47,248 nucleotides of DNA from Opitutales bacterium (GCA_013215165.1 JABSRG010000022.1:1-47248); one strand, 5' to 3'; positions 7,978-16,832 are shown, counted from the first letter of the stretch. The notes: generated from the sequence alone by a model not told the origin. Numbers and translations: made by a program.

Positions 7978-8652
7978 ATGCCGAGTGATCGAGATCGTAT
8001 CCATCTTTTCCTAGATGATGAGTGCAGTGCAGAAGAAGCAAAGCGGCTGAGGATACGTATAGCTCGGGACTCTAATTTTCAGAAGGAGTTTGGATCAGCC
8101 TGTCGTCTCCATTTTGCGGCGCTTCAGGCGGACAATCCGAGTGCGGCTGATGCATTTCGGCGCCGTTTAAGTGCCTTTCTGGAAATTGGGGCGTCTACCC
8201 AGTCTGTGGGTGTAAGTTTGGGTATCCCGGGTTTGGCGGCCTTGGCGGCCAGCATGGTAATGGTCCTCAGCTTGGCCTTTTGGCAATTCGGCGTAGATCG
8301 CTCTATCCCTGAGACCGTTTTTGAACCCGCGCCACTCACTTCAATTCATGAAGTGAAGCAGGAAAATCCTTCGATCCCCTTGTCGGTCGCTCTACAGGTG
8401 ACAAACCTTTCGGCGAGTGATGTGCGCTTTTCTGATCCAGCCGTCCTGCTTTCCCCTACGGCTGAAGCCGCTACCGCGCGTTTGATCGTCCAGGAGCAGA
8501 CGGCATCGTTCTTTCAAGAAATTCAATTTTTGTCAGGGAGCCTTGGGGAAGTGCCGGAAATCGTCTCATGGGAAGCGCCGCTACGAGAGCTCCCGACGGG
8601 TGTCGCAGCAGGTGCTGCCTTCGCGCCCACACCAGTCAGCCTGACGGAGTAG
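7978..8652 (+). CDS. Probable anti-sigma factor, single-pass membrane protein
   Basis: A 224-residue protein whose N-terminal ~60 residues (DRIHLFLDDECSAEEAKRLR) resemble the cytoplasmic sigma-binding part of RseA-type anti-sigma factors: a short acidic start followed by amphipathic helices. There is one transmembrane segment near residues 82-104 (GIPGLAALAASMVMVLSLAFWQF) and a low-complexity extracytoplasmic tail. No zinc-binding His-Cys-Cys motif is seen. It lies 7 bases after the ECF sigma gene, the usual arrangement for a sigma factor held at the membrane until an envelope signal arrives. The function is inferred from position and topology. Confidence 0.75.
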   Translation: MPSDRDRIHLFLDDECSAEEAKRLRIRIARDSNFQKEFGSACRLHFAALQADNPSAADAFRRRLSAFLEIGASTQSVGVSLGIPGLAALAASMVMVLSLAFWQFGVDRSIPETVFEPAPLTSIHEVKQENPSIPLSVALQVTNLSASDVRFSDPAVLLSPTAEAATARLIVQEQTASFFQEIQFLSGSLGEVPEIVSWEAPLRELPTGVAAGAAFAPTPVSLTE

Positions 8653-8693
8653 TTTTTGTGGCCCCCCGGGCATGTCCTGTGCTTGGATTTGGA

Positions 8694-10418
8694 ATGCTCA
8701 AAAAGACTACACTATTCCTGTCTATCGCTATTGCATCGGCTACCTTTTTACATGCCGATGCACCCATTCCGCCGATCATCAGCTCTGCCGATCGCTTTCA
8801 CCCTGAAATCGGCGCATCAGGCATGGTGGTCTCGCGGGAAACGGTTGCAACTGAGGAGGGCTTGAAGGTGTTGCAAGCGGGTGGCAATGCGATTGATGCC
8901 GCAGTGGTGACCCATTTCGTCTTGGCTGTGACCACGCCTCAAGCTGGCAATATTGGAGGTGGGGGCTTCATGATCATCCATCATGATGAGGAGGATGAGA
9001 CGGTGGCGCTTGATTACCGAGAGAAGGCGCCTCAAGCGGCACACCGAGATTTGTTTTTAGACGAGGAAGGCAACGCTGACTCTGAGAAATCACGTTACAG
9101 CCATGTTGCAGCAGGGATCCCTGGTAGCGTCGCGGGGATGGCCAAAGCTCTGGAAACCTATGGCACCCTGTCGTGGGCAGAAGCGTTGGCTCCCGCTATT
9201 CGCGTGGCGCGTGAGGGCTTTCCTGTCAGCCGTGACCTTGCTTTTAGCCTAGATTCGGGCAAAGCGCGGCTCCTTGCCAACGGTGAAGCGAAGGACGTAT
9301 TCTTCAAATCCGATAACACGCCCTATGTTTTTGGGGAAATCCTCAAACTACCGTTACTGGCGGATACCCTAGAAAAAATCGCAGAAGGGGGTCCGGAAGT
9401 GTTTTACGAAGGCGAAATCGCCGCGGCCCTTGTGGCGGATATGGAAGCCAACGATGGGATTTGGACCATGGAAGACCTCGCTGCCTATGAGGCTATTTTT
9501 CGCGAGCCGGCCATGGGGAATTATCAGGGTTACACGATTGCTTCGATGCCGCCCCCGAGCTCAGGCGGCGTGCACATTGTCCAGATGCTCAATGTCTTGG
9601 AACCGTATGACTTGAAAGCACTGGGCCATAACTCGAGTGCATACATCCATCTTTTGTCCGGTGCGATGCAGCACGCTTATGCCGACCGCTCCAAACACCT
9701 CGGCGATAGCGATTTCTACCCGGTACCTCTCGAATGGCTCACATCCAAAGAATACGGGCATGAGATTCGCGATAAGCTGAATCGTTTCGCAGCTGTGCAG
9801 GCCCTTGAGGTCAGTCCTGGGGAAGCACCCCAAGAGGGCGATCAAACCACTCATTTCAGTATCGTTGACGGGGATGGCAATGCAGTCTCCTGCACCACGA
9901 CGGTTAATTTCTCCTTTGGAAATAAATATCTAGTGCCCGGTCTGGGCTTTTTCCTAAACAATGAGATGGATGATTTCTCTGCAAAACCAGGCGTGCCAAA
10001 CGCGTATGGTCTAGTGGGAGGTGAAGCTAACGCTATTGAGGCGGAAAAGCGCATGCTGTCCTCGATGTCTCCGACCCTTATCTTAGACGAAAATGGAGAC
10101 ATTTTCATGGTGGCTGGGAGTCCAGGTGGCAGTCGAATTATTACCGCTACGCTTCAAGCTATTCTGAATGTAATCGATCATGAGATGAACATTGCCGAGG
10201 CAGTCTCAGAGGCTCGTTTTCACAACCAGTGGTTGCCAGATGCCATTTACTTTGAGGAGGGGCTGAATCTCGACTCCATCCGTATCCTTGAGTCGATGGG
10301 TTATACGCTCAGACAGCGCACGCGCGTCGGGAATGTGAACGCGATCGTTAAAAAAGGAGAGTATCTCTACGGAGCCGCCGACCCACGCGCCTTGGCAGGT
10401 TCAGCCAAGGGCTTTTAG
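8694..10418 (+). CDS. ggt: Gamma-glutamyltransferase, secreted
   Basis: A 574-residue Ntn-hydrolase proenzyme that cleaves or transfers the gamma-glutamyl group of glutathione and related peptides, usually in the periplasm. A signal peptide covers about residues 1-22 (LLFLSIAIASA-like core ending HADA). The large-subunit signature GGNAIDAAVV and the GNIGGGGFM loop are present. The autoprocessing nucleophile is Thr385 in DQTTHFS, matching Thr391 of the E. coli enzyme; downstream are SSMSPTL and the oxyanion loop GSPGGSRIITATLQ. The frame is open upstream into the anti-sigma gene, but ATG 8694 begins exactly at a signal peptide and has a nearby GGA. It is 41 bases after the anti-sigma gene. Confidence 0.93.
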   Translation: MLKKTTLFLSIAIASATFLHADAPIPPIISSADRFHPEIGASGMVVSRETVATEEGLKVLQAGGNAIDAAVVTHFVLAVTTPQAGNIGGGGFMIIHHDEEDETVALDYREKAPQAAHRDLFLDEEGNADSEKSRYSHVAAGIPGSVAGMAKALETYGTLSWAEALAPAIRVAREGFPVSRDLAFSLDSGKARLLANGEAKDVFFKSDNTPYVFGEILKLPLLADTLEKIAEGGPEVFYEGEIAAALVADMEANDGIWTMEDLAAYEAIFREPAMGNYQGYTIASMPPPSSGGVHIVQMLNVLEPYDLKALGHNSSAYIHLLSGAMQHAYADRSKHLGDSDFYPVPLEWLTSKEYGHEIRDKLNRFAAVQALEVSPGEAPQEGDQTTHFSIVDGDGNAVSCTTTVNFSFGNKYLVPGLGFFLNNEMDDFSAKPGVPNAYGLVGGEANAIEAEKRMLSSMSPTLILDENGDIFMVAGSPGGSRIITATLQAILNVIDHEMNIAEAVSEARFHNQWLPDAIYFEEGLNLDSIRILESMGYTLRQRTRVGNVNAIVKKGEYLYGAADPRALAGSAKGF

Positions 10419-10493
10419 ATAAGACAATCATGGCCTCTACGAAGCAAATGGCTCACGAAAAAGTGTGCCTTGCGATGTGGATGACAGGATGCC

Positions 10494-11891
10494 CTAAATA
10501 TGAATCGCTTCTCCGGTAACAGCTGCAGCTGCTTCCATAAGGGCCTCGCTCAGGGTGGGGTGAGCGTGGATGGTGTGATGGATTTCGTCGGTGGTGGCCT
10601 CGAGATTCATAGCAAGGGCATACTCGGCGATGAGCTCGGTGGCATCTGAGCCGACGATGTGTGCGCCGATTACTTCGCCGTATTTCTTGTCGGTGATCAC
10701 TTTTACAAAACCTTCTGGATGGTTCGACGCGACCGCTTTACCGGATGCCATGAAGGGGAATTTTCCAATCTTAACGTCCAGGCCCTCTTCTTTACACTGC
10801 TTTTCGGTTTTGCCTATAGAAGCAACTTGCGGCTGGCAATAGGTGCAACCGGGGAAAGCGTCATACTTGTGCGGCTTGCCTGCACCAAACATACCATTAA
10901 CGGCTTGAATGGCTTCATAGGTTGCAATGTGGGCCAGCCAGGGTGGTCCAATGATATCGCCAGCAGCGTAGATACCTTTGGTGCTTGTTTCGTAGGTATC
11001 GTCGACTGTGAGATAGCCTTTGAATTCTTTCAATTTCACCTTATTCGAAAGGAGGCCCTTCGTATTAGCCACCACTCCAATCGAGACAAGAAGTGCCTCA
11101 GCTTCGACGGTTTCGGATTTATCACCTTTTACCAGGTCGAGTTTTACGCCGGACTTGGTTTTGGTGATATTCTCGGCTTTGGTGCCCGTGCGCACGTCGA
11201 TGCCCGATTTCTTAAAGGTTTTAGACACGACATCGGCGCAGTCGGCGTCTTCGACAGGGAGGACTTGGTCGAGCATCTCGACGAGTGTTACCTGAGTGCC
11301 AAAGCTATTGAGGAAATAAGCAAATTCGCAACCGATAGCTCCGGCCCCCATAATCACAATCGATTTGGGCTGCTTCTTCATCACCAGAGCTTCTCGCGAA
11401 GTGAAAATAGCTTCGTTGTCGGCTTCTAGGCCAGGTAGGAGACGGGGTTTTGCACCGGTAGCAATGAGGATTTTTGAAGCATTGATGAACTGTCCCTTGG
11501 CCTCCCCATCGGTGATTTCAATCATGCCAGGCACCTCGATCTTCGCTTTCCCTCGGATATAATCGACCTTGTTCTTTTTGAATAGAAATTCGATTCCCTT
11601 GGCCATCGTGTCGGCCACGCCGCGCGAGCGTTGGATAATTTTGTCAAAATCATAGCCAATCTCTCCGGCACTCAGACCCAAGTCCTCAGCGTGCAGCATG
11701 GATTGATAGAGCTCTGCGCTCTTCAATAAGGCTTTCGACGGGATACATCCCCAGTTGAGACATGTGCCACCAGCGCGCTCCATCTCGATGCACGCTACTT
11801 TTTTGCCGAGCTGGCCTGCGCGGATTGCCGCTGCGTAGCCTGCCGGTCCACCACCGATTACAGCAAGGTCGTATGAATTTTGATTAGCCAT
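10494..11891 (-). CDS. lpdA: Dihydrolipoyl dehydrogenase (E3)
   Basis: A 465-residue flavoprotein that reoxidises dihydrolipoamide in 2-oxoacid dehydrogenase or glycine cleavage complexes, passing electrons to NAD+. The FAD-binding GGGPAGYAAA lies at residues 13-22, the redox disulfide is Cys44/Cys49 (TCLNWGCIPSK), the NAD-binding GAGAIGCEFA is near residue 180, and the C-terminal interface motif HAHPTLSEALMEA supplies the catalytic His-Glu pair. ATG 11891 is preferred to a TTG three codons upstream. No E1 or E2 genes adjoin it. The E1 pair at 26-28 kb could in principle draw on this E3, but nothing in the sequence links them. Confidence 0.94.
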   Translation of the reverse strand: MANQNSYDLAVIGGGPAGYAAAIRAGQLGKKVACIEMERAGGTCLNWGCIPSKALLKSAELYQSMLHAEDLGLSAGEIGYDFDKIIQRSRGVADTMAKGIEFLFKKNKVDYIRGKAKIEVPGMIEITDGEAKGQFINASKILIATGAKPRLLPGLEADNEAIFTSREALVMKKQPKSIVIMGAGAIGCEFAYFLNSFGTQVTLVEMLDQVLPVEDADCADVVSKTFKKSGIDVRTGTKAENITKTKSGVKLDLVKGDKSETVEAEALLVSIGVVANTKGLLSNKVKLKEFKGYLTVDDTYETSTKGIYAAGDIIGPPWLAHIATYEAIQAVNGMFGAGKPHKYDAFPGCTYCQPQVASIGKTEKQCKEEGLDVKIGKFPFMASGKAVASNHPEGFVKVITDKKYGEVIGAHIVGSDATELIAEYALAMNLEATTDEIHHTIHAHPTLSEALMEAAAAVTGEAIHI

Positions 11892-11977
11892 GATAGTCAA
11901 TTTTTTGGGTGCGCTGAAATAAGCATAAGAGATTCAGACTGGATTTACCCACCGGTCAATCTCTACCGCTGTGAAGT

Positions 11978-12541
11978 TCAATGCTTCACATCTTCAACCG
12001 CGTATTTTGCGAGCAAGGTATCACCTGCGCACAAAGTCTCTGCTGAGATCAGACGCATAGAAACATCCATCTGTTGATTGATGATGGGCCGGCCGGTAGC
12101 AAATAGCCGAGGCTCAATGGTGAGCCACCATTCATCGATAAGGTTTGCTGCCTGAAATTTTGTGTAAGCATCACTGCCACCGAGATGGGCGCAATTGGAA
12201 TAGCCACGCTGGCCCAGGCTTTCCAGAAGCTGATTTGGGGACGCGTCTGTGAATTCCAGGATCCCAGGCTGCTCAAACTCAGCAAAAGCCTCCGGGTCGC
12301 GCGTCATTACGACACGTAGGCGTTTTTCAGTCAGATGCGATAAGATGAATTTTTGAGACGCCGCGAAGGTTTTGCGGCCCATAATACTGCAGTCAAATTC
12401 GGTGAGAGCTGTCTGGAAATAGGCTTTGTCTGCCTTAGATGTAAAGGCCGTGCCAGGGTCGTTATGACGTGTGATTTTACCGTCAAGCGAGGTGGCTGCG
12501 ATCGCGACGACCCGCAGTCGTATGGGATCGGGAGCTGTCAT
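11978..12541 (-). CDS. RibD C-terminal/dihydrofolate-reductase-like reductase
   Basis: A 187-residue single-domain protein of the RibD_C/DHFR-like superfamily, which includes NADPH-dependent reductases of riboflavin and folate metabolism. It opens with a Rossmann-like strand then SLDGKIT (residues 18-24), the classic superfamily motif, followed by DFDC/EFDCSIMGRKTF, and a central HLGGSDAYTKFQAANLIDEWWLTIEPRLFATGRPI stretch typical of the family. There is no deaminase domain, so it is not a full RibD. The start lies 5 bases after the LysR stop on the same strand, suggesting co-transcription. The substrate cannot be assigned. Confidence 0.82.
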   Translation of the reverse strand: MTAPDPIRLRVVAIAATSLDGKITRHNDPGTAFTSKADKAYFQTALTEFDCSIMGRKTFAASQKFILSHLTEKRLRVVMTRDPEAFAEFEQPGILEFTDASPNQLLESLGQRGYSNCAHLGGSDAYTKFQAANLIDEWWLTIEPRLFATGRPIINQQMDVSMRLISAETLCAGDTLLAKYAVEDVKH

Positions 12542-12546
12542 GGCGG

Positions 12547-13461
12547 CTACTCTTCCTCTTCAAGCGGTTTGACTTTCTCATAGGGTTTTCCAGTGAGAAG
12601 CGATATAAATTTTTTCATCGCAGGTGTGAGGACACGTCCCTTGCGGTGCACGATGGCCAAGGGGCGCATAGCGGAGATGTTGCGGATGCGCACTTTTTTC
12701 AAGAGACCTTGCGATACTTCTTGGTTTACGGTTGCACTGGGGACGATTGCGACTCCCGCGTCGATTTCGACCGCTCGTTTCACTGTTTCTATATTATCGA
12801 ACTCCATGGATGGCTCGAGCTGTATATCGGCCTCTTTGAAAATCTGATCGGTCGCGCGGCGGGTGGGGATGTCTTGTTCGAACCCGATGATTTTCTGACC
12901 ATTCATCTGCTGGATGTTGATGGTCACATTCTGCGAGATAGGGTTGCTGGGTGCTGCGATCATTACGAGCTCATCTTCAGCAAAGGGTAATATCTCCAAC
13001 TGACGCATTTTGTTGGGATAAGCGACCAAGCCTAAGTCGACACTGTTTTGAAGTACATCCTCGTAAACCAAGTTTGCTCGGCGGTATTCAACACGCACAT
13101 TCACAGAGGGAAACTCCTGCATGAATTTCTTGATGTAGGGCGGGAGTTCATGCAGGCCGATACTGTAAATTGTGGAGAGTTGAATGGTTCCACTAATGAC
13201 CTTTTTCATCTCCTGAAGCTCTGAGTTGAGCTGATCGTATTGGTGGAGAATGTCTTTCGCTGAATCGTAAATTTTGTTTCCCTCGCGGGTGAGTCGGAAT
13301 TGTTTTTGACTTCGATCAACAATGAGCACGTTGAAGTGCTTTTCCATAGCTCGGAGCTGCTGGCTGACCGCGGACTGTGTGATGCCGTTGAGCTTTGCAG
13401 CGCGAGAGAAACTCTCGCTCTCGACCAGATCAGAGAAGATCTTTAGGTTCTCGATGTGCAT
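12547..13461 (-). CDS. LysR family transcriptional regulator
   Basis: A 304-residue LysR-type regulator. The N-terminal winged helix-turn-helix (residues 1-60, MHIENLKIFSDLVESESFSRAAKLNGITQSAVSQQLRAME-like, shown here in part as FSRAAKLNGITQSAVSQ) is followed by a linker helix and a periplasmic-binding-like effector domain (about 90-295). The domain composition resembles the CysB/CbbR/CysL-like branch that senses small metabolites. It is the first gene of a likely lysR-reductase unit, with lpdA 86 bases further on. A palindrome at 13536-13549 in its upstream region is a candidate autoregulatory operator. The C-terminus ends in a short acidic run (EEEE). Confidence 0.9.
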   Translation of the reverse strand: MHIENLKIFSDLVESESFSRAAKLNGITQSAVSQQLRAMEKHFNVLIVDRSQKQFRLTREGNKIYDSAKDILHQYDQLNSELQEMKKVISGTIQLSTIYSIGLHELPPYIKKFMQEFPSVNVRVEYRRANLVYEDVLQNSVDLGLVAYPNKMRQLEILPFAEDELVMIAAPSNPISQNVTINIQQMNGQKIIGFEQDIPTRRATDQIFKEADIQLEPSMEFDNIETVKRAVEIDAGVAIVPSATVNQEVSQGLLKKVRIRNISAMRPLAIVHRKGRVLTPAMKKFISLLTGKPYEKVKPLEEEE

Positions 13462-13535
13462 GGCGGCTAATAATTATCGCTAATGGGTGTATCTCAAGGC
13501 AATTAAGCAAATTTAATGGCCGATTTATTTAAGTT

Positions 13536-13549
13536 TATCTACTTAGATA
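13536..13549. promoter_or_regulatory. Candidate operator palindrome between lysR and xseA
   Basis: TATCTA and TAGATA form a perfect inverted repeat separated by CT in the 139-base divergent spacer between the LysR gene and xseA. LysR regulators often bind AT-rich dyads upstream of their own gene. Seen directly; the operator role is inference. Confidence 0.4.
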
Positions 13550-13600
13550 CCTGACTCGACGCGCTGCTATACTTCCGCATGCTTTCCTTAATCGCTACAC

Positions 13601-14884
13601 ATGGAACTTCCCGTCATCTCAGTAAAAGAACTGAATCAACACATTAAGCTGTTGATAGAGAGTAGTTTCCCTGAGGTCTACGTGCGAGGTGAAGTGAGTA
13701 ACGTCAGGAGCCAAGCCAGTGGGCACACTTATTTTTCACTGAAAGATGAGGACAGCCAGATTAAGGCTGCGCTTTTTCGTAATGCGGCTCCTGGCAATGT
13801 TCACCTGGTGCAGCACGGAAAGCAAATTGTCGTGCGTGGACGTCTGTCTGTCTATGAGCCTCGTGGTGAATACAGCATTGTGGTCAATGAGGTAGAAGAG
13901 GATGGGGTAGGGGCTCTTCAACGCCGTTTTGAGGCTTTGAAGAAGCAGTTGCACAGCGAAGGGTTATTCGATTCTGAGAGAAAGCGGGTAATACCGGCAT
14001 TTCCCAAGCGCATCGCAGTAGTGACCTCACCCTCCGGTGCCGCTTTACGCGATTTTTTAGGTATCCTAAGGCGACGGAGTTGGCGTGGAGATGTGGTTGT
14101 TTTCCCATGTCGCGTGCAGGGGCAAGAGGCTGTCGAGGAGATTGCGCAGAAAGTTGAGCAGGCTTCGGAGCGGGAGGATATCGACTTAACTATCGTAACG
14201 AGAGGAGGGGGTAGTTTGGAGGATCTGTGGGCCTTCAACGAAGAACGCGTCGTCCGAGCTTTGGCCGTATCTGAGACACCATCTATCTCGGCGGTGGGAC
14301 ATGAAATTGACACCGTATTGACTGATTTCGCAGCAGATCGTCGGGCGGAGACACCCTCTGGAGCAGCCGAGCTTATAACCTCGGCTTTCAACGACTTGAA
14401 TGAGCGCTTTGAATACCTGAGTGAACGTTTCTTAGAACGCACTGTCGATCGGCTGCGTGTGAGACGACAGGCTTTAGATCTCTTCGAACAGAAGCTTGAA
14501 CGGCAATCGCCACGTAATCGGATTGAGCGAGAATGGATGCGTTTGGATGATCTCGAAAACCGTATCCAGTCCGGGAGTAGGATGCGAGTCAATGAGCTGG
14601 GCCGTCACTTAGATCAGTGGTTTATTCGTTTTAACCGTCATGACCCGAACCTGCGGATCAAACATCTTCAGGAACGCGTTGCTTCATTGGGCCAAAGATT
14701 GGAAACTTGCTCAGCACACCAGACCTTGAAGCGCGGCTTTGCGCTGGTCAGGGATCAGCAAGGTAACATTGTTCCATCTCGCAGAGACGTCCGACGGAAG
14801 AAGCGCTTGGAGCTTCAGTTTCACGATGGTGAGCTCCCTGTTCAGCCGCTCAACGACGACGACCAACTCTACATGGATCTGTGA
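13601..14884 (+). CDS. xseA: Exodeoxyribonuclease VII large subunit
   Basis: A 427-residue protein matching XseA, the large subunit of exonuclease VII, which degrades single-stranded DNA from both ends. It has an N-terminal OB-fold (about residues 5-100, FPEVYVRGEVSNVRSQASGHTYFSLKD), the catalytic core with KRIAVVTSPSGAALRDFL, and the signature IVTRGGGSLEDLWAFNEE around residues 198-215, followed by SAVGHEIDTVLTDFAADRRAETPSGAAE. A coiled-coil region follows and a short beta tail ends the protein. The small subunit xseB is not adjacent. The stop overlaps the GTG start of the next gene by 4 bases. Confidence 0.93.
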   Translation: MELPVISVKELNQHIKLLIESSFPEVYVRGEVSNVRSQASGHTYFSLKDEDSQIKAALFRNAAPGNVHLVQHGKQIVVRGRLSVYEPRGEYSIVVNEVEEDGVGALQRRFEALKKQLHSEGLFDSERKRVIPAFPKRIAVVTSPSGAALRDFLGILRRRSWRGDVVVFPCRVQGQEAVEEIAQKVEQASEREDIDLTIVTRGGGSLEDLWAFNEERVVRALAVSETPSISAVGHEIDTVLTDFAADRRAETPSGAAELITSAFNDLNERFEYLSERFLERTVDRLRVRRQALDLFEQKLERQSPRNRIEREWMRLDDLENRIQSGSRMRVNELGRHLDQWFIRFNRHDPNLRIKHLQERVASLGQRLETCSAHQTLKRGFALVRDQQGNIVPSRRDVRRKKRLELQFHDGELPVQPLNDDDQLYMDL

Positions 14885-15837
14885 AACGGGGCCCTGTTGT
14901 TTGGATACCGGCTGTAGGTCGGAAAGTCGCCTTAGCACGGATCTGGAAGCAGTCTCTGGAATGCCTCGGTGGTTCGCTCTTGGGCAGTGATGTAGACGAC
15001 CATTGTTCAGCCAGAGGAGATACCCATTGTTTCATCAAGTCACCGCGTGCTGATGCTGTTGAGTTTGAATCATGGGTTGCGACAACTGTGGAGAAATATC
15101 AGGTAGATTGGATCGTCCCGGTTCGTGAGTCTGAATTTACATTCTGGTCAGGATGGTCGGGATCCATACCCCGTCTTTTGTCGAAACCAGAGATTTTAAA
15201 TAGTTGGTCCAGTAAATCAGAGGCGGCGCGATGGCTGCATGCATCTACTCTCCCGACACCAGAGATCTTGGGAGCCGACGAGTTGGAATCAAACGTTGGC
15301 AAGGTGATCATCAAACCCAATCGCGGCTCAGGCTCTCAGGGTATTGAAATCGTCGACGTTATGGAGGTGATCAAACGCCAAGAAATACCGAGAGATTTTA
15401 TTATTCAACGTTTTGTTAAAGGCGCAGAGTATACCATAAATTTATACTTCGATCCAGGGGGTGTCTGCCAAGCGATTATACCCCACATCCGTCTAGCGGT
15501 AGAGCAAGGAGAGGTTACTTTTGGAAGGACGGTTGATGATGCGGATCTGATAGCGCTGGGGGAGCGTTTTGCGATTGCTACAGCAGGCCGGTGCCGCGGC
15601 CCTATAAACTTTCAAGTCATTCGCGACGATACTTCGGGAATCGCGCTCATAACAGATATTAACCCTCGTTTTGGCGGTGGTTATCCGCTGACCCATGCCG
15701 CGGGAGGGCGCTTTGTGGATTGGATTCTGAAACAGTATATTACTGCAGTTGAACAGATAGATTTCAGGTGGAAAGCCGGGGTGGCCTTAGACCGGAGAGG
15801 AGCATTACTGAATAAACCGTTCATCACCGGCTCGTAG
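14881..15837 (+). CDS. ATP-grasp family protein (carbamoyl-phosphate-synthase-large-chain-like)
   Basis: A 318-residue ATP-grasp enzyme, a class that activates a carboxylate as acyl phosphate and joins it to an amine or similar nucleophile. A pre-ATP-grasp Rossmann-like part covers about residues 1-105. ATP-binding strands include KVIIKPNRGSGSQGIEIV (about 142-159) and FIIQRFVKGAEYTINLY, and the metal-binding DINPRFGGGYPL (about 270-281) is well kept. The start is GTG, overlapping the xseA stop as GTGA, so translation is probably coupled. The substrate is unknown: ATP-grasp proteins of this type occur in peptide, amino-acid or sugar tailoring. Its coupling to a DNA exonuclease gene is unexplained. 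Confidence 0.82.
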   Translation: MKRGPVVWIPAVGRKVALARIWKQSLECLGGSLLGSDVDDHCSARGDTHCFIKSPRADAVEFESWVATTVEKYQVDWIVPVRESEFTFWSGWSGSIPRLLSKPEILNSWSSKSEAARWLHASTLPTPEILGADELESNVGKVIIKPNRGSGSQGIEIVDVMEVIKRQEIPRDFIIQRFVKGAEYTINLYFDPGGVCQAIIPHIRLAVEQGEVTFGRTVDDADLIALGERFAIATAGRCRGPINFQVIRDDTSGIALITDINPRFGGGYPLTHAAGGRFVDWILKQYITAVEQIDFRWKAGVALDRRGALLNKPFITGS

Positions 15838-15926
15838 AGCCACGGAGATGGGCGTTTCAGATATCGCGCATCGGAATACAGAAAAGCGCTCTCGCGGTCA
15901 GGCGAGTAGCTAAAGCCACCCTGAGG

Positions 15927-16766
15927 CTACAACGCTTCGCTGTCGAAAAGCATCCCACCGACGCGTGTGGTGGGTCCAGTCATCCTGACGGAAAAATCAT
16001 CGCCAATCTCGATCTTCAGTCTTCCGCCGGGCATGTGCACAGTGAGTTCCCCATCCACAAGTCCGAGTTTACGAGCCACACAGGCTGCAGCGCTGCTGGA
16101 GCTACCCGAAGCCAGGGTGTAACCGGCGCCGCGCTCCCAGATTTCGATCTGGATGTTATGCCGATCGAGGACTTTGAGGAATTGTACGTTGGTGCGGTTG
16201 GGGAAATTTGGGTGGACTTCTACGAGTGGGCCCAAGCGATCTGCGAGTTCCTTGGAAATGTCATCCATAGGAAAGACAGCGTGTGGATTTCCGATGGTCG
16301 CCGCGCAATAGGTGTAGGTTTCTCCGTTGAGTTCAATGGGCTCATTGATGACCTCTCGTCTGTGGCCCACGACAGGAATCACGGAACTGTCGAAGGATAC
16401 AGACCCCATCTCCACATCGATGCTCTGGCCTTGTTCCAAAACCTGGCAGGTGACCACACCGCCGAGGGTCCAAATTGTAAAAGGAGCGTCAGTTACCAGG
16501 CCTTTATCGAACAAGTAGCGGCAAAAGATACGCAAACCATTGCCACTTTTTTCCGCTTCGCTGCCGTCCGGGTTATAGATGCGTAGACCAAAGTCGGCTT
16601 CTTCCGTGGAAAGTGGGCCGTAGAGTATGCCATCAGAGCCCAGACCAAAATTCCGGTGGCAGATACGCTCGATCTGCTCCTCGCTGTAGATCTCGGGCGC
16701 ATCAGCGATATCGAGAACCAGATAATCATTGCCCAGGGCGTGGTATTTGGTGAATGGCACTTCCAT
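15927..16766 (-). CDS. dapF: Diaminopimelate epimerase homologue lacking both catalytic cysteines
   Basis: A 279-residue member of the DapF fold (PLP-independent epimerases that convert LL- to meso-diaminopimelate for lysine and peptidoglycan). The typical N-terminus FTKYHALGNDYLVLD, the NPDGSEAEKSGNGLR block and the WERGAGYTLASGS block are all in place. In known DapF enzymes the two catalytic bases are cysteines just before GNG and after the ERGAGET block. Here both are serine, Ser74 (codon AGT, 16545-16547) and Ser220 (codon TCG, 16107-16109). ATG 16766 is chosen over 16802 because homologues start at this point. It may be a serine-variant epimerase, a different racemase, or inactive. Confidence 0.85.
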   Translation of the reverse strand: MEVPFTKYHALGNDYLVLDIADAPEIYSEEQIERICHRNFGLGSDGILYGPLSTEEADFGLRIYNPDGSEAEKSGNGLRIFCRYLFDKGLVTDAPFTIWTLGGVVTCQVLEQGQSIDVEMGSVSFDSSVIPVVGHRREVINEPIELNGETYTYCAATIGNPHAVFPMDDISKELADRLGPLVEVHPNFPNRTNVQFLKVLDRHNIQIEIWERGAGYTLASGSSSSAAACVARKLGLVDGELTVHMPGGRLKIEIGDDFSVRMTGPTTRVGGMLFDSEAL

Positions 16767-16793
16767 GTGACTACTTTGATAAGGCTCTGTTGG

Positions 16794-16832
16794 ATTTCTC
16801 AAATCTGAAATGTCAGGTTTGGTTTGAGAAAT
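16794..16832. promoter_or_regulatory. Perfect 10-bp inverted repeat between dapF and the DNA polymerase gene
   Basis: ATTTCTCAAA (16794-16803) and TTTGAGAAAT (16823-16832) are exact reverse complements separated by 19 bases, in the short divergent spacer of dapF and the family B polymerase gene. The arm centres are 29 bp apart, near three helical turns, as expected for paired operator half-sites. Seen directly; the regulatory role is inferred. Confidence 0.5.
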
